Assembly: GCA_020832305.1 (NCBI GenBank)
Contig: JAFIEV010000007.1
Location: forward strand, 7,501 to 71,500
Reading direction: 5' to 3'
Source of the DNA: Cyclobacteriaceae bacterium
GTDB lineage: Bacteria > Bacteroidota > Bacteroidia > Cytophagales > Cyclobacteriaceae
DNA length: 64,000 bases
The position numbers were made by a program, and so were the translations under genes. The notes beneath the pieces are model-generated. The model ran no database searches. It was not told the DNA's origin and was given only the letters and a program-made list of their open reading frames with translations. Below, one piece after another: positions 17,035 to 26,066 of this stretch; the first letter of the stretch is position 1, and the number at the start of each line of letters is the position of its first letter.

Positions 17035-18396
17035 ATGGGATATAACAAATATTTTAATTTTTGTAAGATCTGGCTGTTTATCATGGTTTTACATATTAGT
17101 TCATGCCAGCAACACAATGAAAATTATAGAGAGTTGGCATCAGAACCAGCCATTTTTCACAAGGCACTCAAGGGGCTTACTGAAATAATAGTGCATGATA
17201 TCTTCTCTCCGCCGGTAGCAAGTCGTATTTATTATTATACCAGTTTAGCCGCCTATGAAGCACTGGTACATGATTATCCCGGATACATCAGTTTATCTGG
17301 ACAGCTCAATGGCCTGACTCCGGTTCCTGAACCAATTAAAGGTGAAACCTATTGCTTATCATTATCAGCAACCCACGCTTTTCTGGTGGTTGGCAGGAAA
17401 ATGATATTCTCAGAAAACAAAATGGACTTGCTGGATCAGGAAATTTACGGCTATTTTAAAAATGCAGGAATCCCTGCCAATGTCTATAAAAGATCGATAG
17501 AATATGGCAGTTTAGTAGCAAAGCATATATTGGAATGGGCAGATACCGACAATTACAAACAAACCAGGACATTTCCAAAATATACCGTTTTATCCGATGC
17601 ATATGCATGGAAACCTACACCGCCTGATTACATGGAGGGAATAGAACCTCACTGGGATAAAATAAGAACAGCTGTCCTGGATTCAGCAAATCAATTTATT
17701 CCTCCACCACCCACTCCCTTTGATATGCAGCCCGGAAGCACATTTCTTAAAGAGGTAATGGAAGTGTATGAGGCTGTAAACACTCTTTGTGACGAAAAAT
17801 CAGAAATTGCGCAGTTTTGGGATTGTAACCCTTATGTATCGCACCATAAAGGTCACGCTATGTTTGCAACTAAAAAAATTACTCCCGGCGGGCATTGGAT
17901 GGGAATTACCGGTATCGCGGCCAGAAAAGCAGGCCTTGACGTCATGGGTACCATAGAAGCATATTCGATGGTTTCGATTGCCTTGTTTGATGGTTTTATC
18001 AGCTGCTGGGATGAAAAATGGAGAAGCATTCTCATCCGGCCAGAAACGGTCATTAATCAATATATTGACGAAAACTGGGTACCATTGTTGCAAACACCTC
18101 CTTTCCCCGAATACACCAGCGGTCACAGTGTAATTTCAGCAGCTGCCTCTACAACCCTGACCCATCTGCTGGGTGATCATTTTCAGTTTAATGACTCGAC
18201 TGAAGTGGAATACGGTTTACCTATACGTTCTTTTAACAGCTTTAATGAAGCTTCAAAGGAAGCTGCTATAAGTCGCTTATATGGTGGCATACATTATATG
18301 CCAGCCATAACCCATGGTGTTGAACAAGGCCATAAAGTGGGGAAGCTTGTAACTCACCGAATTAACACACGCAAAACCGGCGTGGCCTTGCAGTGA
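17035..18396 (+). CDS. Vanadium-dependent haloperoxidase-like (PAP2 superfamily) lipoprotein, second paralogue
   Basis: Paralogue of the preceding enzyme, 453 residues, with a lipoprotein signal ending ISSC (Cys24). The same signature is present: KWRSILIRP, YTSGHSVIS and SRLYGGIHYMPA, again without the final Asp. Other shared blocks are IVHDIFSPPVASRIYYY at the N-terminus and ATKKITPGGHWMGI in the middle. Both paralogues keep every residue expected to hold vanadate, so both are probably active. It is the last gene of the plus-strand block and faces the ABC importer convergently over a 77-base gap without an obvious terminator. Confidence 0.88.
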   Translation: MGYNKYFNFCKIWLFIMVLHISSCQQHNENYRELASEPAIFHKALKGLTEIIVHDIFSPPVASRIYYYTSLAAYEALVHDYPGYISLSGQLNGLTPVPEPIKGETYCLSLSATHAFLVVGRKMIFSENKMDLLDQEIYGYFKNAGIPANVYKRSIEYGSLVAKHILEWADTDNYKQTRTFPKYTVLSDAYAWKPTPPDYMEGIEPHWDKIRTAVLDSANQFIPPPPTPFDMQPGSTFLKEVMEVYEAVNTLCDEKSEIAQFWDCNPYVSHHKGHAMFATKKITPGGHWMGITGIAARKAGLDVMGTIEAYSMVSIALFDGFISCWDEKWRSILIRPETVINQYIDENWVPLLQTPPFPEYTSGHSVISAAASTTLTHLLGDHFQFNDSTEVEYGLPIRSFNSFNEASKEAAISRLYGGIHYMPAITHGVEQGHKVGKLVTHRINTRKTGVALQ

Positions 18397-18473
18397 TTCG
18401 ATGTTGAACTGCCGTTTTTACCTTAAATTAATATTGTTTGCTCGAAATACACATCTTTGACTCTGTTTCAAAT

Positions 18474-19478
18474 TCATTCTAAAGATTCCATTATCTTTAA
18501 CAATTCACCAATAGTCCCGGCTATTAAAGTTTTTTTCTGAATCATATGTATTATTTCATATTGATTTTCATCGGGTTTACATTGTATAATAAATGTACAA
18601 TCTTCTGAACCAGTTAGTTTATAACCTTTACGAATAAGCGCTTTTTCGATCCAAATCGATTGTAAACCAGAAGCAAGCAGTCTTACACGGGCCTTATTGC
18701 CAGACTGTGTTAACCTGAAACTGCCACTTTGCAAATCAAAAAATGAATGATGTAATGGAAAAGCTTTAGCGAGTGAACCATTCAATACGAGGTCCTCTGG
18801 TACACCTGTAAATAAATAGCCTTTAGCATCGAAAAGCCATAAGATATCAGCTGTCTGGAGGGCAAGGTCCAGATCATGTGTTGAAAGTATTATTGCCTTG
18901 TTCTTATCAGATGCCAGTTTTTTGAGAGTTAACATAACTTCGGTGCGGTTGGGCAGGTCAAGATGTGCGGTAGGCTCATCCAAAATCACAATATGGGTAT
19001 CCTGGGCCAACGCTCTTGCTATAACTGCTTTTTGTCTCTCTCCATCACTTATGCGATCAATAAATTTTGAAGCCTTATGTCCAATTCCTGCATCTTCCAT
19101 AGATTGCCGGATAACCCGTTCATCTTCTTTGCTAAGATTCCCCCACCATCCGGTATAGGGTGATCTTCCCAGTGCTACCAACCCATAGACAGTCATATTA
19201 CCTGGATATTGCCGGTCTGTAAGGACCATACTTACAGTGCGGGATAATCTGCCAGCCGTAATATTGAAGACACTTTCCCCCTCGAGATAAACATCACCAG
19301 ATATTGGCCTTAGCATGCCTGTAAGTGTTTTCAGCAAAGTCGTTTTACCGGCGCCATTAGGTCCCAGCAGGCAAACGAGTTGACCTCTCTGCAATTGCAG
19401 ATCAAAAGGCCCGCCTAATATGTCATGGCTTCTTTTTTTCGTTGAATATCCTATTCTGAGATTTTTGGTTGAAAGCAT
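18474..19478 (-). CDS. FecCD-type metal-chelate ABC importer, ATP-binding protein
   Basis: Energises uptake of a siderophore, heme or cobalamin-like compound. Residues 1-250 are a complete ABC domain with Walker A GPNGAGKTT, Q-loop region, signature SDGERQK, Walker B IVILDEPTAHLDL and the switch His in LSTHDLD. The signature starts SDGE rather than LSGE. A C-terminal extension of about 80 residues follows (from about 255), longer than in FecE or BtuD, with an alpha/beta look and no recognised motif. The permease gene lies immediately upstream with a one-base gap, and the binding protein before that. Confidence 0.92.
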   Translation of the reverse strand: MLSTKNLRIGYSTKKRSHDILGGPFDLQLQRGQLVCLLGPNGAGKTTLLKTLTGMLRPISGDVYLEGESVFNITAGRLSRTVSMVLTDRQYPGNMTVYGLVALGRSPYTGWWGNLSKEDERVIRQSMEDAGIGHKASKFIDRISDGERQKAVIARALAQDTHIVILDEPTAHLDLPNRTEVMLTLKKLASDKNKAIILSTHDLDLALQTADILWLFDAKGYLFTGVPEDLVLNGSLAKAFPLHHSFFDLQSGSFRLTQSGNKARVRLLASGLQSIWIEKALIRKGYKLTGSEDCTFIIQCKPDENQYEIIHMIQKKTLIAGTIGELLKIMESLE

Positions 19479-19479
19479 T

Positions 19480-20523
19480 TCAAAATTTTAAATTTCCGCG
19501 TTTCAAAATGACCCATATCACTACAGGGGAACCAATTAAAGCTGTAATGGCGTTGATTGGGAGTGTGGATGCAGTACCAGGCATCTGCGCAATGATATCA
19601 CAAAGCAGCATTATGGCAGCCCCTGTTAAAAATGAAGCAGGTGTAAGCCACCGATGATCGGCTGTTTTGAGTATGGCCCTTGCAAGATGAGGCACCGCTA
19701 AACCTACAAAACCAATAGGGCCGCAAAAACCAGTAACACTGCCTGTGAGTATACTTGACGATAAAATTATTATAATTCTTGCATAGCGCACATTTAAACC
19801 AAGACTTCGGGCATAGTTTTCACCCAGCAGCAAAATGTTTAACATTTTACTTATGCCCACAGACAACACCAGGGCCGATATTACAACAATTCCCAATACC
19901 TTCAAGGCATTTCGGTCAACACCATTTAAACTGCCCATCGTCCATAAAACATAATCCTGTATTTGATCGGGATGACTGTAATATTGCCAGATACTCACCA
20001 GACTTAGCGTGATATTGCCTACCATTATTCCTACCAAAAGCAATATTACATTATCATTAATTCGAAAAGAAAGCATAAGTACCAGACCGAGTACAAAAGC
20101 CGAACCAGCGGTGGAGGCAATAAATACCAGCCAGCTGCCATTTATACCCAATTCCCGTAAGGCATAAATACTTGTTGATAAACCTGAGCCTAGAAAAACT
20201 ATGGCAACACCAAGACTTGCACCTGCGGTAATACCTAACACAGAGGGTCCGGCAAGCGGGTTCCTGAAAAGAGTTTGCATTTGAAGACCACAAACAGCGA
20301 GTGCCCCGCCCGCTAAAATGGCTGTTATCGCCTTTGGCAAGCGAATTTTAAAAATTATATTTTCCCAGGCTACATTCGAAGAATTCCCAATCAAAACATT
20401 CCAGATTTCTCTTGGCGGAATTTTTACTGATCCCAGCATAATATCAGCAGCAAACAAAGTAAATATTGCCAGCATCAGCAATATCAAAAAAAGAAATGAT
20501 GTATAATTTGTTTTTTGGCTCAT
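19480..20523 (-). CDS. FecCD-family ABC importer permease
   Basis: Integral inner-membrane permease of the iron-siderophore / cobalamin type (BtuC, FecCD), 347 residues with about ten membrane helices. Recognisable blocks are RLPKAITAILAGGALAVCGLQMQTLFRNPLAGPSVLGI near the N-terminus, GFCGPIGFVGLAVPHLAR around residue 265, and the C-terminal ELPINAITALIGSPVV-like stretch LPINAITALIGSPVVIWVIL. It sits between the ATPase and binding-protein genes on the same strand, so the three encode one transporter. Confidence 0.94.
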   Translation of the reverse strand: MSQKTNYTSFLFLILLMLAIFTLFAADIMLGSVKIPPREIWNVLIGNSSNVAWENIIFKIRLPKAITAILAGGALAVCGLQMQTLFRNPLAGPSVLGITAGASLGVAIVFLGSGLSTSIYALRELGINGSWLVFIASTAGSAFVLGLVLMLSFRINDNVILLLVGIMVGNITLSLVSIWQYYSHPDQIQDYVLWTMGSLNGVDRNALKVLGIVVISALVLSVGISKMLNILLLGENYARSLGLNVRYARIIIILSSSILTGSVTGFCGPIGFVGLAVPHLARAILKTADHRWLTPASFLTGAAIMLLCDIIAQMPGTASTLPINAITALIGSPVVIWVILKRGNLKF

Positions 20524-20568
20524 ATAACACTACCCGGGATAATAAAATACAGCCTCTTTAATCCTTGT

Positions 20569-21723
20569 TTATTTCAATGCTTCAAAATAAACAGGATTGT
20601 GCTCAGGAAGGATCTGCGGGTGAAAAATATAAATTAAATCGGCCAGCACCAAATCAGGCCTTAACACACCTCCTTCAAAATAATCATTACCACCTGATTC
20701 ATTGACCCTAAGGGTACAATTGTAAACTTTTCCGCGCTTTACGGAGTAAAAATCCCTGAATCTGTCATCCTGCAGAACCAGATGTTGCATTGTTCGGGAA
20801 ATACCAGGATTAACCCAAAAATCTGCATGAATAGCCGACACATATACAGACTCAAAATCGAGGGGGTGTGCACGACTCCCTTCAAGGTGCTTCCAGATAT
20901 AATTGCCTCCGGCCTCATCCAGTAATCCGGCTATATAACTATCAGCCCCCGGCATATACCAGACTCCTTTGAAGGGATTATTAATCAATACCCCGGGTTT
21001 ATTCTCTACATTTTTTGTTAATGCTGCTAATTGAAAGTAATTTCGTTCTGTATTTTCAAAAAATATTTTACCTTCTTCGAATCGGTTTAATAACAAGCCC
21101 ATAAGTACTACCCATTCAGCCCGGCCCAGGATATGTTTTTCCTGCCAGTCACGATTAACAATAACAGGAATTCCCGCATCTTTTAATATCTTGTATCGAT
21201 CAGAAATACCTGAATTGCTTCCAGATAACATCACAAGGTCTGGAGGGTTACCAACAATCCATTCAAAATTCAAGGTGCCATCTATGCCTGTTTCAAATGT
21301 GTGACCTGTCTTAATTTGCTGATGGATCCTTTCATTGAAAATATGCTCCTTTGCTGTTACCCCTTTTATGACACTTTCTGCCCCGAAAACAGAAGTTAAG
21401 GCAATATGAGAGGCTGATGTTGTTACCAGGCTTTCAATGGGCCAGGGAATTACCATCATATCAGATGCCCAATTTGGTAATTGATGGTTTTTGGGTAACA
21501 GCAAATAACTCTCCTCCGTATTTTCTGAATAGTCCTTTGAGCTGATTTGTATCACATAGAGGCCTTGATGTGTAAATATGTTAAATCCATCCGCATATTT
21601 AGGTGCCAGGGTATCGAATGATTTCTCCAGGCCATTTGTGCTTTTCTCCTTTGAAACAGGATTACAGGCTACATTGATAAACAATAATAAGAAGAAAAGT
21701 ATAAAAGGCTTAGATATTTCCAT
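20569..21723 (-). CDS. Metal-chelate ABC importer substrate-binding lipoprotein
   Basis: Binding protein of the helical-backbone class (BtuF/FepB fold). ATG 21723 was chosen because it starts a lipoprotein signal (FINVAC, Cys20) and because the predicted transcription start (about 21742) lies downstream of the alternative ATG 21747. The body has the family pattern of two lobes: a first lobe with the VTAKEHIFNERI and PPDLVMLSGSNSG blocks, a long linking helix near 230, and a second lobe with GVWYMPGADSYIAGLLDEAGGNYIW. The ligand cannot be told from sequence. No TonB-dependent receptor gene is adjacent. Confidence 0.9.
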   Translation of the reverse strand: MEISKPFILFFLLLFINVACNPVSKEKSTNGLEKSFDTLAPKYADGFNIFTHQGLYVIQISSKDYSENTEESYLLLPKNHQLPNWASDMMVIPWPIESLVTTSASHIALTSVFGAESVIKGVTAKEHIFNERIHQQIKTGHTFETGIDGTLNFEWIVGNPPDLVMLSGSNSGISDRYKILKDAGIPVIVNRDWQEKHILGRAEWVVLMGLLLNRFEEGKIFFENTERNYFQLAALTKNVENKPGVLINNPFKGVWYMPGADSYIAGLLDEAGGNYIWKHLEGSRAHPLDFESVYVSAIHADFWVNPGISRTMQHLVLQDDRFRDFYSVKRGKVYNCTLRVNESGGNDYFEGGVLRPDLVLADLIYIFHPQILPEHNPVYFEALK

Positions 21724-21748
21724 AACCATATTGGCTTGAATTAGCATT

Positions 21749-21756
21749 CAAATTTA
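21749..21756 (-). promoter_or_regulatory. -7 box for the ABC importer operon
   Basis: TAAATTTG on the minus strand matches TAnnTTTG. A TTTG lies 17 bases further upstream (21777-21774), a spacer shorter than the usual 19-20. The start codon at 21723 is 26 bases downstream. Confidence 0.5.
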
Positions 21757-22057
21757 TAAAAGACATTCCATTACAAAAACAATCCTAATTCATTCAGAAA
21801 TAAAAATACATGCTAACATTTGTTTATTATTACATTATTTTTTTGACAAATTTATCCTTTTATGTGTTGAACTAAAACAACAAAACATTAAACAATACTC
21901 AAAAACGCAAAAATATTTTCGAATTTTCATTATATATCGAAAATATAATGTTATTTTACAACTTTAAAGCAAATGCTACGTATGTTATTTTACAAATTCA
22001 TTAATACGCTTTAAAGTACTTTTTACCAAATCAACTAAAAATTTTGTTTCAATGCTT
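21757..22057. other. Divergent spacer with overlapping inverted repeats
   Basis: About 300 bases of very AT-rich sequence between the ABC importer and the small conserved gene. At 21913-21946 ATATTTTCGA is repeated inverted as TCGAAAATAT. A second repeat, CATTATAT / ATATAATG (21929-21950), overlaps it, so the two hairpins exclude each other. Nothing coding is seen. Confidence 0.45.
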
Positions 22058-22354
22058 ATGAAAGAGTACATGGTAGACATCCGATTACCTTCCAGCCCTG
22101 GAATGGATGTACTTATTAAATATCCTGATTATCGGGTCATCATAAATTTTCTTTTGAGTATAGGTAGGCTTGCTAGTTATTCTTCTTCATTTGATCGGTC
22201 GAGATTATGGATAACCCTGCAGGCTGATTCGAAGTTTGAGGTAGTTAAACTGCTAAAAAAATTTCCTATCTATGCTTCCATGAAATATGAAATACACCAA
22301 TTAACCCTCAATGAACACACTAAGGTGTTGTTACCCCCTGTTTCTGATAATTAA
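22058..22354 (+). CDS. Small conserved Bacteroidota protein, muconolactone isomerase-like fold suspected
   Basis: A 98-residue protein starting MKEYMVDIRLP (an ATG two codons earlier is possible). The pattern of an N-terminal beta strand, a helix around RVIINFLLSIGRL, a strand with RSRLWITLQA, a helix with FEVVKLLKKFPI and a final strand resembles small ferredoxin-like dimeric alpha-beta barrel proteins, such as muconolactone isomerase relatives common in Bacteroidota. No catalytic residue can be named. It lies 48 bases before murF-alr on the same strand; the two could be co-transcribed. Function unknown. Confidence 0.65.
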   Translation: MKEYMVDIRLPSSPGMDVLIKYPDYRVIINFLLSIGRLASYSSSFDRSRLWITLQADSKFEVVKLLKKFPIYASMKYEIHQLTLNEHTKVLLPPVSDN

Positions 22355-22402
22355 TTCAATAAAATTTCAGTTCCTTCATGCGGCATTTTTAAATTTGCCT
22401 GT

Positions 22403-24859
22403 ATGATTTCCTTTGAAAAGATTGCATCGATATGTAGCGGACACATTATATCGGGTTCGATGGATGGTTACGTACGCGATTTTTACACCGACAGCCGCAG
22501 TCCGATTATGGGCAATACCAGTGCTTTTATTGCCATTGAAGGCAGAAACCACGATGGGCATATTTTTATACCAGAACTTTACCAACTGGGAACGCGTTGT
22601 TTTATTGTTGAAAAACAGCAGGACTATTACGCTGGTGATTGTCCTCTTGCCACATTTATTAAAGTATCAAAGGGTCTGGTTGCCTTGCAACAAATTGCTG
22701 CATGGCATAGAATGCAATTCAAAATTCCTGTGGTTGCAATAACGGGTAGCAATGGAAAAACCATTATAAAGGAATGGTTGAGTCAATTACTGTCATGGCA
22801 ATTTCATATAGTAAAAAGTCCGAAGAGCTATAATTCACAGTTGGGTGTGCCATTATCTGTGTTGCAAATGGATCTCCTGCACGAATTGGCCATTTTTGAA
22901 GCAGGTATTTCCAAACCTGGTGAAATGGAGATTTTGCAAAAAATACTTCATCCGGTTGTTGGTATTTTTACCAATCTTGGTTCTGCTCATGATGAAGCTT
23001 TTAGAAATCGAAATGAAAAGCTCAGTGAGAAATTAAAGCTTTTTCAAGACGTAGAAGTTTTAATTTACTGTAAAGACCAAACACTGGTTCACGAAAAAAT
23101 CTGTAGCAAAAATTTTCCTGTTTTTACATGGAGCATGCATGACCAGGCTGACTTATGTGTGCGGATAATAAGGCAGGATAGTCTTGGCACATATTGTCAA
23201 TGCAGGCATAAAGGTAATGATTGTGAAATTTACCTTCCTTTTTCTGATACTGCATCTTTAGAAAACGCATTTCACTGTATGGCCTTGATTGTGTGGATGG
23301 GTCTGCCTCTGCAGCGCTTTAAGGAGTCTTTTCAAAATCTCAAAAATGTGCCTATGCGGCTTGAACTCGTAGAAGGCAACAACAATTGTCATATAATAAA
23401 CGATGCTTATAATAATGATCTTGCTGGCATTATTGCTGGTATTGATTTTATGATTCAGCAACAAAACAAACCCAAAAAGACCGTCATTTTATCTGATGTA
23501 TTGCAATCAGGAAAAGGAGGAGATGCATTATATGCTGAAATCGCCAGGTTATTGAAAACCAAAAACATTGACCTTATCATAGGCATCGGGCCTGAAATTT
23601 GCCAAAATAAAGAAGTTTTTGAGGGTAATTGTATGTTTTTTGAGAGTACCGATAACTTCCTGACCGAATTAGATGAAACGACCTTCACCAACCAAACAAT
23701 TTTGGTAAAAGGTGCAAGACCCTTTAGATTTGAACGTATCGTACAAAAACTACAGAAAAAACTTCATGGCACGGTCCTGGAAATAAACCTCGAAGCGCTT
23801 CTGCATAATTTTAATTTCTATAGAAGCAAAATACAGGGTGATACTAAAATTATGGTAATGGTGAAAGCCCTTGCTTATGGTAGTGGAAGCCATCAGGTTT
23901 CCTCACTATTGCAATACCATGGAGCTGATTACCTCGCAGTGGCCTATGCTGATGAAGGAATTGAGTTAAGACACCACGGCATCAGTTTGCCTATTATGGT
24001 TATGAATGCCCAAACCGATCAGTTTGAAAAAATCTCTTTGTTTCGACTGGAGCCTGAAATTTATTCTTTGGCTCTTTTAAAAGCATTGAATGACTTTTCA
24101 TTACAGCACCAGACAGATTTTATAATTCACTTGAAACTGGAAACCGGCATGCATAGACTTGGGTTCAAGAAGGAAGAACTGGAAGAACTCTGCGGCATAA
24201 TTAAGAAAAATCCACGATTAAAAGTGGTAAGTGTCTTTTCTCATCTGGCAGGAGCCGACGAAGTATCACACGACGAATTTACCCTGAAACAGGTTAGTGC
24301 TTTTGAGGTATTGAGCAATACTCTTTCTGATAAACTGGGCATTAAGCCCTACCGCCATATTCTAAATTCTGCCGGCATATTGCGATTTCCGGAATACCAA
24401 TACGACATGGTAAGACTGGGCATAGGTTTGTATGGGTTTGATGCCAGTTTGCTCTATCAGAACAAATTGCAGCAGGTAAGTACGCTTAAAACGACGATTT
24501 CACAAATTCATAAAATAGGACCAGAAGATAGAGTAGGTTACAGCCGGATGGGCAGGTTGCCCAATGGTGGTAAGGTAGCCACTATTGGGATCGGATATGC
24601 CGATGGATATCCCAGAATTTTGGGAAATGGAAAAGCCTATGTAAAGATAAATGGTCAGAATGCCAGGGTGATAGGGAACATTTGCATGGATATGACCATG
24701 GTAGATGTGAGTCATATCGAATGTAATGAAGGAGATACAGCAATTGTTTTTGGAAGCGATCCTGACATATATCAACTGGCGGAACTGGCCCACAGCATAC
24801 CTTATGAGGTTCTTACAAATATCAAAGACAGGGTGAAAAGAGTATACTTTTCCAGCTGA
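22403..24859 (+). CDS. Bifunctional MurF ligase / alanine racemase
   Basis: Fusion of UDP-MurNAc-tripeptide:D-Ala-D-Ala ligase (MurF, residues about 1-445) and PLP-dependent alanine racemase (about 455-818), two steps of peptidoglycan precursor synthesis. MurF shows the ATP loop VVAITGSNGKTIIKEW (about 115-125), AIFEAGISKPGEM and the GARPFRFER end. The racemase shows the PLP lysine in MVMVKALAYGSG (about 488), and the catalytic Tyr in VGYSRMGRL (about 711), followed by GNICMDMTMVDVS. The fusion is characteristic of Bacteroidota. It faces the LEA-type gene convergently with only two bases between stops. Confidence 0.95.
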   Translation: MISFEKIASICSGHIISGSMDGYVRDFYTDSRSPIMGNTSAFIAIEGRNHDGHIFIPELYQLGTRCFIVEKQQDYYAGDCPLATFIKVSKGLVALQQIAAWHRMQFKIPVVAITGSNGKTIIKEWLSQLLSWQFHIVKSPKSYNSQLGVPLSVLQMDLLHELAIFEAGISKPGEMEILQKILHPVVGIFTNLGSAHDEAFRNRNEKLSEKLKLFQDVEVLIYCKDQTLVHEKICSKNFPVFTWSMHDQADLCVRIIRQDSLGTYCQCRHKGNDCEIYLPFSDTASLENAFHCMALIVWMGLPLQRFKESFQNLKNVPMRLELVEGNNNCHIINDAYNNDLAGIIAGIDFMIQQQNKPKKTVILSDVLQSGKGGDALYAEIARLLKTKNIDLIIGIGPEICQNKEVFEGNCMFFESTDNFLTELDETTFTNQTILVKGARPFRFERIVQKLQKKLHGTVLEINLEALLHNFNFYRSKIQGDTKIMVMVKALAYGSGSHQVSSLLQYHGADYLAVAYADEGIELRHHGISLPIMVMNAQTDQFEKISLFRLEPEIYSLALLKALNDFSLQHQTDFIIHLKLETGMHRLGFKKEELEELCGIIKKNPRLKVVSVFSHLAGADEVSHDEFTLKQVSAFEVLSNTLSDKLGIKPYRHILNSAGILRFPEYQYDMVRLGIGLYGFDASLLYQNKLQQVSTLKTTISQIHKIGPEDRVGYSRMGRLPNGGKVATIGIGYADGYPRILGNGKAYVKINGQNARVIGNICMDMTMVDVSHIECNEGDTAIVFGSDPDIYQLAELAHSIPYEVLTNIKDRVKRVYFSS

Positions 24860-24861
24860 TC

Positions 24862-25329
24862 TTAAAGTTTAAGGGCGACATCTTCATAATGATCTACTGG
24901 CACACTAAAAGCAATACCATAGACCTTAACCCTTATTTTACCCTTGAAGTGTAGCGTTTTTTTCTCTCCTCCAAGCATGCTGAGCGCAGATGATATTGAA
25001 TTCACTTTTAAATCTTTTAAAGGGACCCTGACGTCGATGGGCACGGTAAAATTTTGAAGTTTCGCGGCCTTAATGTTGAATTCCTGTTCAAGGGTTGTGA
25101 TTTTGGAACCATCTACCGACAAATCGATAACCGCATCAAGAATGTTAATCGTTGTTTTATTGGGATTATAGAACAGTGCTTCTCCTGATACACCTGCTGT
25201 GGTAAAACCTTGTAGCTGTACTTTAAGATCTTTTACATCTATAAACTCAGGCGCCAGTACGTTTTTACATGATTGGCTGATTAAAGCTATTATAATAATG
25301 GGAATTAATCCCAATTTTCCATTTGTCAT
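24862..25329 (-). CDS. LEA type 2 (LEA14-like) domain lipoprotein
   Basis: A 155-residue lipoprotein of the desiccation-related WHy/LEA14 type. ATG 25329 is chosen because it begins a lipoprotein signal (ALISQSC); the frame is open upstream to another ATG at 25398, which would bury the signal. The domain shows the usual pattern: IDVKDLKVQLQG, GVSGEALFYNPNKTTINILDAVIDLSVDG and PVDHYEDVALKL with an Ig-like beta pattern. It is cell-envelope located by inference. Role unknown; such domains bind or stabilise proteins under water stress in some organisms. Confidence 0.8.
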   Translation of the reverse strand: MTNGKLGLIPIIIIALISQSCKNVLAPEFIDVKDLKVQLQGFTTAGVSGEALFYNPNKTTINILDAVIDLSVDGSKITTLEQEFNIKAAKLQNFTVPIDVRVPLKDLKVNSISSALSMLGGEKKTLHFKGKIRVKVYGIAFSVPVDHYEDVALKL

Positions 25330-25434
25330 TTTGTCTCCTCTTAACATTTCTGTTTCATTCACAAGTTTTTGCCAACCTATCACCAGTTTGTTAAACATCC
25401 TGATATTTTGATTTCCCTTGAAACGTCAATTTTG

Positions 25435-25473
25435 AAAATAAAAAAAGCAGGATTATTTTGAATTACCCTGCTT
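25435..25473 (-). terminator. Rho-independent terminator after the DUF2911 gene
   Basis: On the minus strand a 7-bp stem AAGCAGG/CCTGCTT (25473-25467 with 25451-25445), loop of 15 bases, runs straight into a T7 tract (25446-25440) and then ATTTT. It lies 21 bases after the stop codon at 25494. Confidence 0.75.
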
Positions 25474-25493
25474 CAAAAATAGTGCTAAATTTT

Positions 25494-26030
25494 TTACCGC
25501 GAAGGTTTCACATCAAAATCAAATGACAAATATTCCCATTCAAATTTCACATTACCTCTATTATTCACGTAGAACTTCAGGTTTTCAGAAAGCTCAATTT
25601 CTTTCTTTGGTTTCACTTCAAAGCGGTGTACATCCTGATTTTCATCGTAATTATAAGCGCCCCATTGATCCCAGGTTTTATTTAAGATTACCGTCCATGT
25701 TCCTCCACTTCGGGGTATAGTAAATAAAGCATATTTTCCGGCAGGAACTGTTTTTCCTTCGATTTTAACTGGTCGCGAAACTTCAAGTATGGTAGCATTA
25801 TTAGCGCCGGTTCTCCAAACTTTGTCATACTCCACCACATTACCCCAGATCTGACGGTCACGTACAGCAGGAGAAAAATATTTTATTTTTACCTCAGTTT
25901 TACCAATAATAGCTGTAGCTGAATCGCCCGGGCTCAATTGTTGCTGTGCGTATAATTGCCCAGAAAGACATATGAACAAAGTTGCCGATAGCATTAGCAG
26001 GCAGGCAGATATAAAATTATTCGTTTTCAT
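25494..26030 (-). CDS. DUF2911 domain secreted protein
   Basis: A 178-residue protein with a cleavable signal peptide (about 1-28, ending LYAQ). The mature part matches the DUF2911 family: SPAVRDRQIWGNVVEYDKVWRTGANNATILEVSRPV, then GKTVPAGKYALFTIP and TVILNKTWDQWGAYNYDENQDVHRFEV. The family is common in Bacteroidota and its biochemical role is unknown. It lies 36 bases after rodA and ends before a good terminator, so it may be the last gene of the rod-shape operon. Confidence 0.88.
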   Translation of the reverse strand: MKTNNFISACLLMLSATLFICLSGQLYAQQQLSPGDSATAIIGKTEVKIKYFSPAVRDRQIWGNVVEYDKVWRTGANNATILEVSRPVKIEGKTVPAGKYALFTIPRSGGTWTVILNKTWDQWGAYNYDENQDVHRFEVKPKKEIELSENLKFYVNNRGNVKFEWEYLSFDFDVKPSR

Positions 26031-26066
26031 ACTGGTTTAAGTTTAGGTTTGTAAAAAATCATTTTT

